Of a DNA stretch of 64,000 nt, positions 26,939-36,342 are shown in pieces. Source of the stretch: Deminuibacter sp966424055 (lineage in GTDB: Bacteria; Bacteroidota; Bacteroidia; Chitinophagales; Chitinophagaceae). Numbering within the stretch: position 1 is the first letter of the stretch; each line of letters starts with the position of its first letter. The stretch lies in NCBI GenBank assembly GCA_966424055.1, contig CBJLMB010000035.1, forward strand, positions 1-64,000. The letters run 5' to 3'. A model generated the notes under the pieces. That model worked only from the letters and a program-made list of their open reading frames with translations, searched no databases and was not told where the DNA came from. A program made the translations under genes and the position numbers.

Positions 26939-28516
26939 TTAATAGTATGACACAGGCGGCTCCAGCAATTTCGGATTGGCTGTGATTTCAGAAGACGGAA
27001 TAGGAAAGGTGAAACTTTGAATGGTTGGAGGTGTAATGGTTCCATAGGGGCTTGCTGGTGTTAAAACACCATTTGAAAATGAAAATGTCACCCTTTGTTC
27101 TCCGCTTAGCTTACTGATTGCTTTAATGGGGTTATAATAAGACAACCTTACCAGGTCGATCCAGTATTGCCCTTCTGCAGCCAGTTCTTTTCGTCTTTCA
27201 TTGATGAGTGTATCAATATCTATTTTGATGGCCGGGTCAATCCCTGCCCGTGCACGAACGCGGTTAAAGTAAAGAAGTGCCTCCCCGTCACTGGTCGATG
27301 CGTTGTTACCGAGTATCGCCTCTGCATAAATAAGATAAACATCTGCAAGTCTCAGTAAAGCATTATGCTCCGTGGAAGATGTCAGGGTCATGGTTGGTGC
27401 ATTATTATCCTTATTTGTGCCAATAATATGTTTTTTCAATCCACAATCACCTGTAAATTTATAACCACCGCCCGCAGCATTCAGTTCAGGGTAATAATCT
27501 CCACTGATCATAAAAGTAGCTTTACGCCTGATAGAATCCTTGGATGTATACAGTTTATACATGTCTATGGTTGGACGGATATTAAACCATCCTGCCTGGC
27601 CATTGGCAGATATTTCTGCACCACCGGGAGAGTATACCTGCAGCATATTACCCTCGAGCCAGCCACCTCCGGGCGCCCATTGCAATGCAAACAATGATTC
27701 CGGATTGTCGTTAAACTGGGTTTTAAAAAGATCAGCATAATTCTGCACCAGTGCTAATCCACTATTCCTGCATACATTTCCTGCATATTTTTTTGCGCTG
27801 TCAAGCAAAGCCTGGTTTCTCGTACCACCGTTCTCACCCAATCCGGCCACCGTCAAATAAACCTTGCTAAGCATACCCTGTGCAGACCAGGTAGTAACCC
27901 TTCCTGCAGCATCAGAAGCAGGAAGGTTTTGTGCTGCATAGGTCAGATCCTTGATAGCGAACTTAAATACATCACCGGTCTTTATCCGGTTAATCAATGG
28001 CGATAGCACCAGTTTGCTATTGTCTTCAATAACAGGTACAGCTCCCCATAACACGGCCAGGTTATAATAGGCAAATCCACGTATGAACCGCGCTTCTGCA
28101 ATAGCTGCATTCTTATCTCTGCCAGGAACGGTATTGGGTGTTTTTTTCCCGATAGCATCAATAGTAATATTACAATGCGCGATGATATTATACATCGATT
28201 TCCAGTTGGAGACCATAATCCCATTTAAGCCGGTTACCGTAAAGGTATTAAGCTGCACAGCGTCTCCCCAATAACCAACAGCCATATTGCCGCTAAGCAC
28301 TTCCCCAACTGGCAGATAGCAACTATAATTCCATTCAGCCCACGGGGTTCCGGCATACAATGCCGCCGTTGCCAGCCTTAAATCGTTGGAAGTTTGGTAA
28401 AAATTATCTGCACTTATTTGTGAAAGCGGCGGGCGATCCAGAAAACTTTTTGAGCATCCTGTAAAACCAATTACGATCAACAGGCATGCAATTATTTTAT
28501 TTAATACTGATCTCAT
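26939..28516 (-). CDS. SusD/RagB-type starch-binding-like outer membrane lipoprotein
   Basis: A 525-residue lipoprotein with lipobox VIGFTGC near residue 21, then the SusD opening KSFLDRPPLSQISADNFYQTSNDLRLATAALY. TPR-like helices follow (AAIAEARFIRGFAYYNLAVLWGAVPVIEDNS) and the C-terminal region has YAEAILGNN, FNRVRARAGI and INERRKELAAEGQYWIDLVRL, all typical. It caps the SusC barrel on the cell surface and binds the oligosaccharide before import. Cotranscribed with susC (29-bp gap) and with the SGBP and GH39 genes downstream. Confidence 0.96.
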   Translation of the reverse strand: MRSVLNKIIACLLIVIGFTGCSKSFLDRPPLSQISADNFYQTSNDLRLATAALYAGTPWAEWNYSCYLPVGEVLSGNMAVGYWGDAVQLNTFTVTGLNGIMVSNWKSMYNIIAHCNITIDAIGKKTPNTVPGRDKNAAIAEARFIRGFAYYNLAVLWGAVPVIEDNSKLVLSPLINRIKTGDVFKFAIKDLTYAAQNLPASDAAGRVTTWSAQGMLSKVYLTVAGLGENGGTRNQALLDSAKKYAGNVCRNSGLALVQNYADLFKTQFNDNPESLFALQWAPGGGWLEGNMLQVYSPGGAEISANGQAGWFNIRPTIDMYKLYTSKDSIRRKATFMISGDYYPELNAAGGGYKFTGDCGLKKHIIGTNKDNNAPTMTLTSSTEHNALLRLADVYLIYAEAILGNNASTSDGEALLYFNRVRARAGIDPAIKIDIDTLINERRKELAAEGQYWIDLVRLSYYNPIKAISKLSGEQRVTFSFSNGVLTPASPYGTITPPTIQSFTFPIPSSEITANPKLLEPPVSYY

Positions 28517-28545
28517 AAGTAATCTTGCATTAAACGATGAGTATT

Positions 28546-31500
28546 TTATTTAGCCAACTTGATGCTTGCACCGATAGTGAACACGCGGGGTTGAGGGTAA
28601 AACCCACCATCGATACCGGCGCTCAGTGGGTCCCATGATCCAATTTCCGGGTCCATACCCGAGTATTTTGTAATTATGAAAGCATTGGAAACATTGAAAT
28701 AAACCCGCAGGTTTTGGATATGCGCTTTATTGGTGAGCTTTTCAGGAAGTGTATATCCCACTGAGATGTTTTTGCAACGAACAAAGCTTCCGTTTTCAAT
28801 AAACTTGTCCGAATTCCTGTTATTATCATTGGTATTGTCATTTCTAATACCAACAATCCGCGTGCTGGGGTTGGAAACATACACATTGTTAATATCAGTA
28901 GCAGAGCCGTTAGGATCGATCAAAACCAGTTTTGCATAGCCAAGCAGCGACCTGAGATACCCGAAACTGGTGCCCGGGTATTCTCCGTTTATACGAAGCT
29001 GGTTATACACTTTATTACCAATATTTGCGCTGAAGAATACGTTCAGGTCAAAATTCTTGTAAGTAAAGCTGTTATTAAAACCAATCTGGTACTTGGGCAT
29101 GGGTGAGCCAAGAAATGTTTGATCATGCTCATCAATAATACCATCACCATTAAAGTCCTTGAATTTTAAATCACCGTACCATATACTACCGCCTGCAGCA
29201 CCTACTGATAACGGTACACCATTTTTTGTTGGCAATGCATGTGTCTCAAAATCTTTTTTTGTTGCAAATACGCCCCCGTCCACAACATAGCCATAGAACT
29301 CACCAATGGATCTGCCTACTACCGTCTTACTATACTGCCTGTCCAGTGAAGCGCCATCTGTATTAAGCCTGATCACTTTATTAATATTGCGTGAAACAGT
29401 AATATCTGTTTTCCAGGTAAAACGCTTCCCCTTCAGGTTGGTTGAACTTATCCTGAAATCAAAACCCTTGTTATTAACGGTGCCAACATTAACATACGGC
29501 GCATCCAGGGAGCCCGGAGCCCAACCAATAGCAGTACCCGAATACAGGGGCAAAGGGATCTGCATTACGAGGCCATCGGTTCTTCGATTATAAAAATCGA
29601 CCGCAAAGCTTAACCGCCAGTTAAAGAAAGCACCATCCAGCCCTATATTGGCATATTTTGTTTTCTCCCATTGCACATAAGGATTACCAACATTCAAAGT
29701 AAGCTGTGCTATACCGGTCAATCCTGTTGCAACGGTAGCCAGTGTTGATGTGTAAGCATAGTCCCTGATATTTTGATTATTCGTTAATCCATAACCCAAT
29801 CTCAGCTTCAATTCATTAATATCCTTTGCGCCCTGTAAAAAATCCTCGTTCCTTAGCTTCCAGGCAAAAGCCCCTGAATAAGTTGTTACCCATCGGTTTT
29901 CAGGTGCAAATTTTGAAGATCCATCTGCCCGGACATTAACGGTTAGCAGGTATTTATCATTGGCAGCAAAGTTCAGGCGGCCAAAATAAGATTCCTGGGC
30001 ACTCTGCCCCTTGGTACCTGCATTCGTTGCGGTGGTAGGATCACCACTACTGATCACTTGTACATTGTTGGATGGGAAATTGGTTCTGCCGGTACTCGAT
30101 GTTTCGCTGGTACTTAATTGGGCTTCATGCCCCAGTAACACATTTGCGTTGTACTTATGTTTAAAAAGATGTGAATACGTCAGGTAGTTCCTTATAGTTG
30201 TAAAGATCGCCTGGGACGAATTATAAGCCGCGCTGTTGTTATTGTTCTTTACCAGGCCGAATGTATAGGATGGATTGAACTTATCTTCGGTCGCTGTTGA
30301 AAAGCTGATGGTCGCCTCATTTCTCAGTACCAGGTCTTTGGTAAAGGAAAGTTCTGCATAAGCATTGCCGAAAAGCTGGTACCTGGTTGCCTGGTCTTTG
30401 TTAATAAGGGCTATGGCATAAGGGTTCACCGTACTATTAACCCACCCATTCGGATTATAAGCGCCGCCCCAGCTTCCATCCGGATTTTTCACCGGTATAT
30501 CTGGCGTTTGGCTTAATGCTGTATTAATTACATTTGAACTTGAAGCATTTACATTCTCTTTGATATTTACCAGTTGCAGGCTGGTACCAACCTTTAACCA
30601 ATTCGTAGTCTTGTTGTCAAGATTCAATCTTACTGAAATCCTGCGAAAATCAGAGCCAAGCGCAATCCCCTCCTGCTTAAAGTAAGAACCGGATAACAGG
30701 TACTGGGTTCTTTGATCCCCGCCGCTGATAGTTAGGGTATGGTTGTACATAGGCGCATGCCTGAAAAGCACTTTCTGCCAGTCTGTACCAGTACCTAAAT
30801 ACTTAGGATTTACAAATTCTGGCCTTGTATCAAACCCCCAGCCCAGCCCCTTGTTCCTTTCATTGATAAAAGTGGCATATTCCATTAAATTCATCAGGGG
30901 CAATCTTTTGGGTATTTGCTGGTAACCGGTATACATATCGTAAGTAATGCTGGGAGGGGCGACCTGCCCTCTTTTTGTTGTGATTACAATTACACCATTG
31001 GTTGCCTGAGAGCCATAGATGGCCGTTGCAGATGCATCTTTCAATACATCGATGGATTCAATTTCAGAAGGATTGATCCCTGCCAGTGGATTGACACCGG
31101 TACCTAATGAGGCCGTATTACCAATGATGATGCCATCAATTACATACATAGGAGAACTTCCACCGAAGGAAGACAGCCCGCGGATCTGTACAGACACAGC
31201 TCCGCCTGGCTGACCTGAAACTTGTTGAACTACCAAACCCGGCACTTTTCCCTGCAAGGCTTGGTCCAATGTAACAGGCTGTGTTTTGCGGATCTCATCG
31301 CCGCTAACAGAAGATATAGCGCCGGTAACATCTTTCCGTTTTGTTTTGCCATAGCCAATTATTACTACATCTTCCAATTGCGAAATATTTTCGGCCAGGC
31401 TTATTTCAATGGGTGCGCTGTTATCTACAACTACTTCATTTTTTTGGTAGCCAATCATGGTAATGACCAGCGTAGCACCTTTTGAAGCGTCAATTGTAAA

Positions 31501-31701
31501 TCTTCCTGCTTTGTCTGTGATCGTGAAACGGTTGGTATTTTTTATACCAACTGTTGCCCCCGGAATGGGAATGAACTTAGTTTGGCTGATAATAGTGCCG
31601 TTTACCTTTATTGTTTGTGCGGATGCTTTTATTGTAAGAAAAAAACAAAGAATACCCCATAGCAGTAATATCCGCAAGCGAATCGTTTTGGTTGACTTCA
31701 T
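28546..31701 (-). CDS. SusC/RagA-type TonB-linked outer membrane transporter
   Basis: The product is 1051 residues from the ATG at 31701, chosen because MKSTKTIRLRILLLWGILCFF is the signal peptide. Then come a CarboxypepD_reg-like domain (IKVNGTIISQTKFIPIPGATVGIK), the SusC signature segment (IGYGKTKRKDVTGAISSV), a plug with PMYVIDGIIIGN and IDVLKDASATAIYGSQATNGVI, and a large barrel ending VFTIGASIKLAK. It imports glycan fragments delivered by the SusD partner. First gene of a four-gene polysaccharide utilisation locus; an inverted repeat 165 bp upstream may be the control site. No ECF sigma/anti-sigma or hybrid two-component regulator is attached. Confidence 0.96.
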   Translation of the reverse strand: MKSTKTIRLRILLLWGILCFFLTIKASAQTIKVNGTIISQTKFIPIPGATVGIKNTNRFTITDKAGRFTIDASKGATLVITMIGYQKNEVVVDNSAPIEISLAENISQLEDVVIIGYGKTKRKDVTGAISSVSGDEIRKTQPVTLDQALQGKVPGLVVQQVSGQPGGAVSVQIRGLSSFGGSSPMYVIDGIIIGNTASLGTGVNPLAGINPSEIESIDVLKDASATAIYGSQATNGVIVITTKRGQVAPPSITYDMYTGYQQIPKRLPLMNLMEYATFINERNKGLGWGFDTRPEFVNPKYLGTGTDWQKVLFRHAPMYNHTLTISGGDQRTQYLLSGSYFKQEGIALGSDFRRISVRLNLDNKTTNWLKVGTSLQLVNIKENVNASSSNVINTALSQTPDIPVKNPDGSWGGAYNPNGWVNSTVNPYAIALINKDQATRYQLFGNAYAELSFTKDLVLRNEATISFSTATEDKFNPSYTFGLVKNNNNSAAYNSSQAIFTTIRNYLTYSHLFKHKYNANVLLGHEAQLSTSETSSTGRTNFPSNNVQVISSGDPTTATNAGTKGQSAQESYFGRLNFAANDKYLLTVNVRADGSSKFAPENRWVTTYSGAFAWKLRNEDFLQGAKDINELKLRLGYGLTNNQNIRDYAYTSTLATVATGLTGIAQLTLNVGNPYVQWEKTKYANIGLDGAFFNWRLSFAVDFYNRRTDGLVMQIPLPLYSGTAIGWAPGSLDAPYVNVGTVNNKGFDFRISSTNLKGKRFTWKTDITVSRNINKVIRLNTDGASLDRQYSKTVVGRSIGEFYGYVVDGGVFATKKDFETHALPTKNGVPLSVGAAGGSIWYGDLKFKDFNGDGIIDEHDQTFLGSPMPKYQIGFNNSFTYKNFDLNVFFSANIGNKVYNQLRINGEYPGTSFGYLRSLLGYAKLVLIDPNGSATDINNVYVSNPSTRIVGIRNDNTNDNNRNSDKFIENGSFVRCKNISVGYTLPEKLTNKAHIQNLRVYFNVSNAFIITKYSGMDPEIGSWDPLSAGIDGGFYPQPRVFTIGASIKLAK

Positions 31702-32172
31702 ATGTATGTCTTTAACTTGACTGTATTTCCTTAATTGCCGTTCTTCAAAAGATGGCATTTAGGTAAAGTATAAGGCTTGCTGGTCTTGTGCCCAGGCTAA
31801 GTGGCCTTTCTTTTTCTGGAAACAGGTAAGCTAAACGGGTGTCTTGTAAATTCCGGGCAATTGTTTTTAACTGTAAAATAGACAGTTAAACCTGACAATA
31901 AGTCGCAAAATGGAGCATAGGCCAGAAGGCCAGGCGATAGCAATCGTAGTTTCATATATGTGGATTTGACATCATAAAACTATTGCCAGGCAGTGTAAAG
32001 ATTGGCCACCAAATGTTTCAATTTAGGGGTCCAAATGTTACAAAATGGGTTATTTTATCTTTGTTTTTCCATTAACCCCCTTTTTTTGCCCTCATCCCCC
32101 AACAAGCCGGATGGCCGGAATTGTATAAAATATGTCATTTATGCCATCCCCGCTTCATCTTAATTTTACAGT
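31702..32172. promoter_or_regulatory. Divergent intergenic region between susC and the GlxA-type gene
   Basis: 471 bp. TTTAACTGT (31866-31874) and ACAGTTAAA (31882-31890) form perfect 9-bp arms with a 7-nt spacer, a candidate operator. TATCTTTG (32056-32063, + strand) fits the TAnnTTTG -7 box but lies 110 bp before the GlxA-type start. No open frame of note. Confidence 0.5.
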
Positions 32173-33165
32173 ATGGCAAGGCCTCAAAAGAAACTGATCG
32201 TTGTTGTACCCATGCCAGGGATATTTCTCCTTGACATAGCCGGCCCCTGTGATGTATTTGCTGCAACCGACCAAATATTGAATGGCAATGGCGGATACGA
32301 AATATTGCTCGCATCACCGGTCAAAAAGAAAAAGATACCTACCAAAACCAGTGTGGAGCTACACTGCCCGGTTACCGTAACAGATATCACGCAGCCGATC
32401 GATACACTGATCATAGGAGGTTTCTCGATGCAGCTGCTGGAAAAGGGCACGCAGTTTTTCCAATGGCTGAAAGATATTTATCCCAGCGTCAACCGCATCT
32501 GCTCTGTTTGCGTTGGTGCTTATGCCCTGGCAGAAGCCGGTATCCTCGATGGCAAACAGGCTACCACACATTGGGAATACAGCCAGCAGTTCCAGCAACG
32601 CTATCCCAGCGTGAAGGTTGATACTGACCCTTTCTTTACCCGCGACAGCAATATATATACTTCAGGAGGTGTTTCCTCCGGGATCGATCTGGCACTAGCA
32701 TTGGTGGAAGAAGACCATGGGCGGGAACTGGCATTGCGCATCGCGCGCAAACTGATATTGCAACTGAAGCGACCTGGGTACCAGGCACAGTTCAGCAGGC
32801 TGCTCGAGATCCACCGCCTGGAAAATTCTATTGGCGGAAAATTATATGCCTGGATGATCCGGCACCTGGAAGAAAACCTGAGCATAGAACACCTGGCACG
32901 GCAAAGCAATATGAGCCTGCGCAATTTCACCCGCGTATTCTTAAGGGAAACCGGTGTTACACCAGCCAAATTTGTAGAAAAAGTACGGGTGGAAGTGGCC
33001 CGGCGGTACCTGGAAGACAGTGACCTGAGTATGGACCTGATCGCAAAAAAATGCGGGCTCGGCGGACTGATCTCCCTGCGGCGCACATTCATCCGCCATA
33101 TGAATATGTCACCCAGCGATTACCGCCGTTCATTCAGGACCTCATTGCAGGCATTAGAAGATTAA
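32173..33165 (+). CDS. GlxA-type AraC regulator with DJ-1/PfpI N-terminal domain
   Basis: A 330-residue protein. Residues 1-190 are a DJ-1/PfpI-like domain (LIVVVPMPGIFLLDIAGPCDVFAA, TLIIGGFSM, and the elbow ICSVCVGAYALAEAG with its Cys). Residues 215-320 are an AraC double HTH (NLSIEHLARQSNMSLRNFTRVFLRETGVTP and MDLIAKKCGLGGLISLRRTFIRH). In proteobacteria GlxA relatives regulate choline or arginine catabolism, the first domain sensing a small molecule. The target is unknown. It ends 16 bp before gapA on the same strand, so they are probably cotranscribed, and it diverges from the susC operon, making either a candidate target. Confidence 0.92.
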   Translation: MARPQKKLIVVVPMPGIFLLDIAGPCDVFAATDQILNGNGGYEILLASPVKKKKIPTKTSVELHCPVTVTDITQPIDTLIIGGFSMQLLEKGTQFFQWLKDIYPSVNRICSVCVGAYALAEAGILDGKQATTHWEYSQQFQQRYPSVKVDTDPFFTRDSNIYTSGGVSSGIDLALALVEEDHGRELALRIARKLILQLKRPGYQAQFSRLLEIHRLENSIGGKLYAWMIRHLEENLSIEHLARQSNMSLRNFTRVFLRETGVTPAKFVEKVRVEVARRYLEDSDLSMDLIAKKCGLGGLISLRRTFIRHMNMSPSDYRRSFRTSLQALED

Positions 33166-33181
33166 CGTAAACCATATTACT

Positions 33182-34192
33182 ATGAAAGTAGCGATTAATG
33201 GATTTGGACGCATTGGCAGGATGACCTTAAGGGCATTGCTGCACAAAAAGGGAGTGGAAGTAGTTGCCATCAATGATCTTACAGATAGTAAACTGCTGGC
33301 ACACCTGTTTACATACGATACTTTACACGGAAAATTTGCAGGTACAGTAGCATTGCAGGATCAATGCCTGGTAGTGAATGACCAAAAGATCGTATTATTA
33401 AATGAGCGTGCACCGGAAAAATTACCCTGGAAAGATCTGCAGGTAGATGTGGTGGTTGAATCAACCGGGCGCTTCACCCAGAAAGAAAGCGCGCAATTGC
33501 ATATCGCAGCCGGTGCAAAAAAAGTACTGATCACTGCACCTGCCACCGGTAATGTAAAAACGATCGTAATGGGTGTGAACAACGACCAGGTGACGGATAC
33601 GGATGAACTGCTTTCGACTGCATCATGCACCACCAACTGCATCGCGCCGGTACTATACCTGCTCGATAAGGAATATGGCATTGAATCGGGTTTCATGAGC
33701 ACCGTGCATGCATTTACCATGGACCAGATGCTACAGGATGGACCGCATAAAGATTTCAGGAGAGCAAGGGCTGCCACTCAATCCATTATTCCCACCACCA
33801 CAGGCGCGGCAAAAGCCATTGGCGATGTATTACCCGGCCTGAAAGGAAAGATGGATGGCTTTTCATACCGCGTACCCGTGATTGACGGTTCTATCGCCGA
33901 TATGTCGTTGAACCTGGTGAAACCCGCATCAGCCAAAGAGATCAATGAATGGATAAAGCATCATGCGAACACCACCCTCAAAGGCATACTGGAGTATACC
34001 GAAGAACCCTTTGTATCGGCTGATATATTGGGTAACCCCCATTCTTCTATTGTTGATGGCACCCTAACCCGTTCTATCGGCAAACTGGTGAAAATAGTAT
34101 CCTGGTACGATAATGAAGTAGGCATTTCAAACAGGATCGCCGACCTAACAGTTGAACTGGCCATCAAGGTCAATACCCTGGCAGAAGCCTGA
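33182..34192 (+). CDS. gapA: Glyceraldehyde-3-phosphate dehydrogenase, type I
   Basis: A 336-residue enzyme: NAD fold INGFGRIGRM at the start, Asp32 in NDLTD (NAD preference), catalytic Cys149 in STASCTTNC, the histidine in STVHAFTMDQ, the substrate-loop Arg-Ala-Arg-Ala-Ala region with PTTTGAAKAI, and the closing SWYDNEVGISNRI. It oxidises glyceraldehyde 3-phosphate to 1,3-bisphosphoglycerate in glycolysis and can run in reverse. It follows a GlxA-type regulator by 16 bp, an odd neighbour for a core glycolytic gene, so this may be a second, conditionally expressed copy. A strong terminator follows. Confidence 0.96.
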   Translation: MKVAINGFGRIGRMTLRALLHKKGVEVVAINDLTDSKLLAHLFTYDTLHGKFAGTVALQDQCLVVNDQKIVLLNERAPEKLPWKDLQVDVVVESTGRFTQKESAQLHIAAGAKKVLITAPATGNVKTIVMGVNNDQVTDTDELLSTASCTTNCIAPVLYLLDKEYGIESGFMSTVHAFTMDQMLQDGPHKDFRRARAATQSIIPTTTGAAKAIGDVLPGLKGKMDGFSYRVPVIDGSIADMSLNLVKPASAKEINEWIKHHANTTLKGILEYTEEPFVSADILGNPHSSIVDGTLTRSIGKLVKIVSWYDNEVGISNRIADLTVELAIKVNTLAEA

Positions 34193-34216
34193 TACCAATA
34201 CCCACCATTCCATTGT

Positions 34217-34250
34217 AAAAAGCCAGTGCCCAAAGACACTGGCTTTTTTT
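34217..34250. terminator. Rho-independent terminator of gapA
   Basis: An 8-bp stem AGCCAGTG (34221-34228) with CACTGGCT (34237-34244), 8-nt loop, then a T run to 34250. A run of A precedes the stem, so it could also act on the other strand. Confidence 0.92.
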
Positions 34251-34299
34251 ATACAACCACAAGCAACGCAACAATAAACCCTTGAAACTTTGCCCCCTG

Positions 34300-34352
34300 G
34301 AACAATTGAACAATCGAACAATGGAACAATGGAACAATTGAACAATTGAACA
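34300..34352. repeat. 9-bp microsatellite (GAACAATKG unit)
   Basis: About six consecutive units of GAACAATTG, GAACAATCG or GAACAATGG. The same unit in reverse complement (TTCCATTGT) occurs at 55220-55280 and 55540-55575 in this window. Non-coding. Confidence 0.85.
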
Positions 34353-34456
34353 TTCCTACCACCGGTATTGCCAAATGAACCTGGCAAACTGATGCATGGC
34401 CAGATCGCCCGGCAATATTGTCCATTTTGCACCGCCTGGAGGTTTATATAAAAAAG

Positions 34457-34464
34457 TAGTTTTG
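34457..34464 (+). promoter_or_regulatory. Putative -7 element of the SRPBCC gene
   Basis: TAGTTTTG fits TAnnTTTG and ends 11 bp before the ATG at 34476. The nearest upstream TTTG (34426-34429) is 27 bp away, longer than the usual spacing, so this is tentative. Confidence 0.35.
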
Positions 34465-34475
34465 AAAAAAAATCT

Positions 34476-34922
34476 ATGCCAAATATCTTACACCGGGTAG
34501 GAATCAAAACATCGTCGATCGATCATGTTTACCGTGCATTAACCACAAGAGATGGTCTTGCCGGTTGGTGGGCCAGTAACACCAATGGAGAAGGCGACCA
34601 GGTTGGAAATATAATAGCATTCCGGTTTGGCGCAGGAGGGTTCGATATCAAAGTAAAAAAGCTCCATGCACCCAGCCTGGTGGAATGGGAAGTGATGGTT
34701 GGTCCTGAAGAATGGATAGGCACCACTATACAGTTTGAGCTGAAACAGGATGGCGACTATGTGATCGTACTGTTTAAACACCTGAACTGGAAAGAACCTG
34801 TAGAATTTATGCATCATTGCAGCACCAAATGGGCGATATTCCTGATGAGCCTGAAATCACTGGTAGAAACAGGAAAAGGCAAGCCCGACCCTGTTGATAT
34901 CAAAATTGATAACTGGAACTAG
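34476..34922 (+). CDS. SRPBCC/AHSA1-type START-like protein
   Basis: A 148-residue protein with the helix-grip fold pattern: a first strand and helix with KTSSIDHVYRALTTRDGLAGWWASNT, the strand-rich middle with GDQVGNIIAFRFG, SLVEWEVMVGPEEWIGTTIQFELKQDGDYVIVLFKHLNW, and a long C-terminal helix around CSTKWAIFLMSLKSLVETG. AHSA1-like proteins bind hydrophobic ligands or client proteins; no catalytic residues are visible. It is cytosolic. It lies between a gapA terminator and a strong bidirectional hairpin, so it is transcribed alone. Confidence 0.88.
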   Translation: MPNILHRVGIKTSSIDHVYRALTTRDGLAGWWASNTNGEGDQVGNIIAFRFGAGGFDIKVKKLHAPSLVEWEVMVGPEEWIGTTIQFELKQDGDYVIVLFKHLNWKEPVEFMHHCSTKWAIFLMSLKSLVETGKGKPDPVDIKIDNWN

Positions 34923-34967
34923 GGAAATACATCTGCCTGCACACCATTTCATCCCTTTAACTTAGAT

Positions 34968-35010
34968 AAAACAAACCTTCCGTGAACGCATTTCACGGAA
35001 GGTTTGTTTT
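34968..35010. terminator. Long perfect hairpin, bidirectional terminator
   Basis: A 19-bp perfect stem (34968-34986 with 34992-35010) around a 5-nt loop. The stem begins AAAACAAACC and ends GGTTTGTTTT, so each strand has A before and T after the GC part. It follows the SRPBCC stop by 45 bp. Confidence 0.85.
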
Positions 35011-35331
35011 ATACCAGAGGATTGCCGGCAGAACAGGTGCGTAAAATTGCCAGCTATTTTAAAAAACTGCTGAATGTTCAAGAGTTCAAGGGGGATGTGA
35101 GGAGGGCTGGCTGGTTGTTCGTTGCAGAAAACCCATCGCTGCAGTCCATGGCTTTTCTGCGTTTTCCGCGCATTCCGCGAGAGAACCAGTCGGCATATCT
35201 TGTAGCTCACAGCTATCAGCTTGCCGCTATAACACTGAGCCACCCAGGCAAGTAAATTGAGCCATAAAAGAAAACCCGCAAAGGACGCTTAGCGTGATCT
35301 TTACACTGTTAATCAATTAAACATAACAGCA
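35011..35331. other. Intergenic with a doubtful small ORF
   Basis: An 83-codon frame (35004-35255) begins inside the hairpin at a non-ATG codon and reads LPAEQVRKIASYFKKLLNV and MAFLRFPRIPRENQS. It might be a remnant of a helix-rich protein, but nothing identifies it. It is followed by 76 bp of promoter region for the aldo/keto reductase gene. Confidence 0.35.
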
Positions 35332-36303
35332 ATGGCAAGCATCACAAAGATAGCCCTGGGCAATAATGGGCCGCTCGTGTCTAAACTGGGATTAGGCTGC
35401 ATGCGCATGTCACCCGTTTGGGGAAGTATAGCAAATGACGAACAGGAAGGTATCGCCACCATTCAAATGGCCTTGGACAGTGGTATTAATTTTCTGAATA
35501 CAGGCGATTTTTACGGCAGCGGCCACAATGAATTACTTGTAGGCAAGGCCATCAAGGGCAGAAGGGACGAAGCCTTTATCAGCGTTAAATTTGGCGGGCT
35601 TTTTTACGGCGGCCAATGGCTTGGCCTGGACCTCCGCCCTATTGCCATCAAAAATTTCATCAATTATTCACTGGTACGTTTGGGTATAGACACCATCGAT
35701 CTTTACCAGCCTTGCAGGCTCGACAACAGTGTTCCGGTAGAAGATGTGATCGGCACAATAGCCGACCTGATCAAAGAAGGCAAAGTGCGTTATCTCGGTG
35801 TTTCCGAAATAACCGCAGATCAGCTGCGCAAGGCCCATAGCGTTTATCCTGTAACAGCATTGGAAATAGGTTATTCACTGGCGGACAGGCAGATAGAAAC
35901 AGACCTGCTTCCCATAGCCAAAGAACTGGGTATCGGGGTTGTAGCATTTGCCAACACGGCCGAAGGATTACTTACAGGAGAGATGAAAGCACCACTGCCG
36001 GCTGATGATTATCGCCATCATTTTTCCCGTTTCCGGGGTGAGAACCTGGAGAAAAACCTGGAAAAAATAGCAATATTAAAACAGCTGGCAAAGGAAAAAG
36101 GCTATACGCCAACGCAGCTGGCGATCGCCTGGGTGAACACACAGGGAGCGCATATTATGCCACTGGTAAGCATGAGCAGGAGATCAAGATTGCCTGAAAA
36201 CATGCAGGCTATGCACATCAGGTTCACACCCGAAGAACTACATTTGCTTAACACACATTTTGCACCGGGTGCGATACTTGGAAGCACCTACCTGCAGAGA
36301 TAA
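35332..36303 (+). CDS. Aldo/keto reductase
   Basis: A 323-residue TIM-barrel oxidoreductase. Family motifs are LGLGCMRMSPVWG, the strand-2 region NTGDFYGSGHNELLVGKAI with the catalytic Asp and Tyr (normally DTADxYG), the Lys strand ISVKFG, LVRLGIDTIDLYQPCRLD, and GKVRYLGVSEI. The cofactor region (MPLVSMSRRSRLPENMQAM) binds NADP. The catalytic histidine position before RLD reads QPCR instead of the usual LHR or QHR, a change to note. The natural substrate is unknown. No partner gene; an AraC regulator follows 39 bp downstream on the same strand. Confidence 0.92.
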   Translation: MASITKIALGNNGPLVSKLGLGCMRMSPVWGSIANDEQEGIATIQMALDSGINFLNTGDFYGSGHNELLVGKAIKGRRDEAFISVKFGGLFYGGQWLGLDLRPIAIKNFINYSLVRLGIDTIDLYQPCRLDNSVPVEDVIGTIADLIKEGKVRYLGVSEITADQLRKAHSVYPVTALEIGYSLADRQIETDLLPIAKELGIGVVAFANTAEGLLTGEMKAPLPADDYRHHFSRFRGENLEKNLEKIAILKQLAKEKGYTPTQLAIAWVNTQGAHIMPLVSMSRRSRLPENMQAMHIRFTPEELHLLNTHFAPGAILGSTYLQR

Positions 36304-36342
36304 AAGACGGCACTCCCCCTTCCTGTTATATATCTTTACGTA

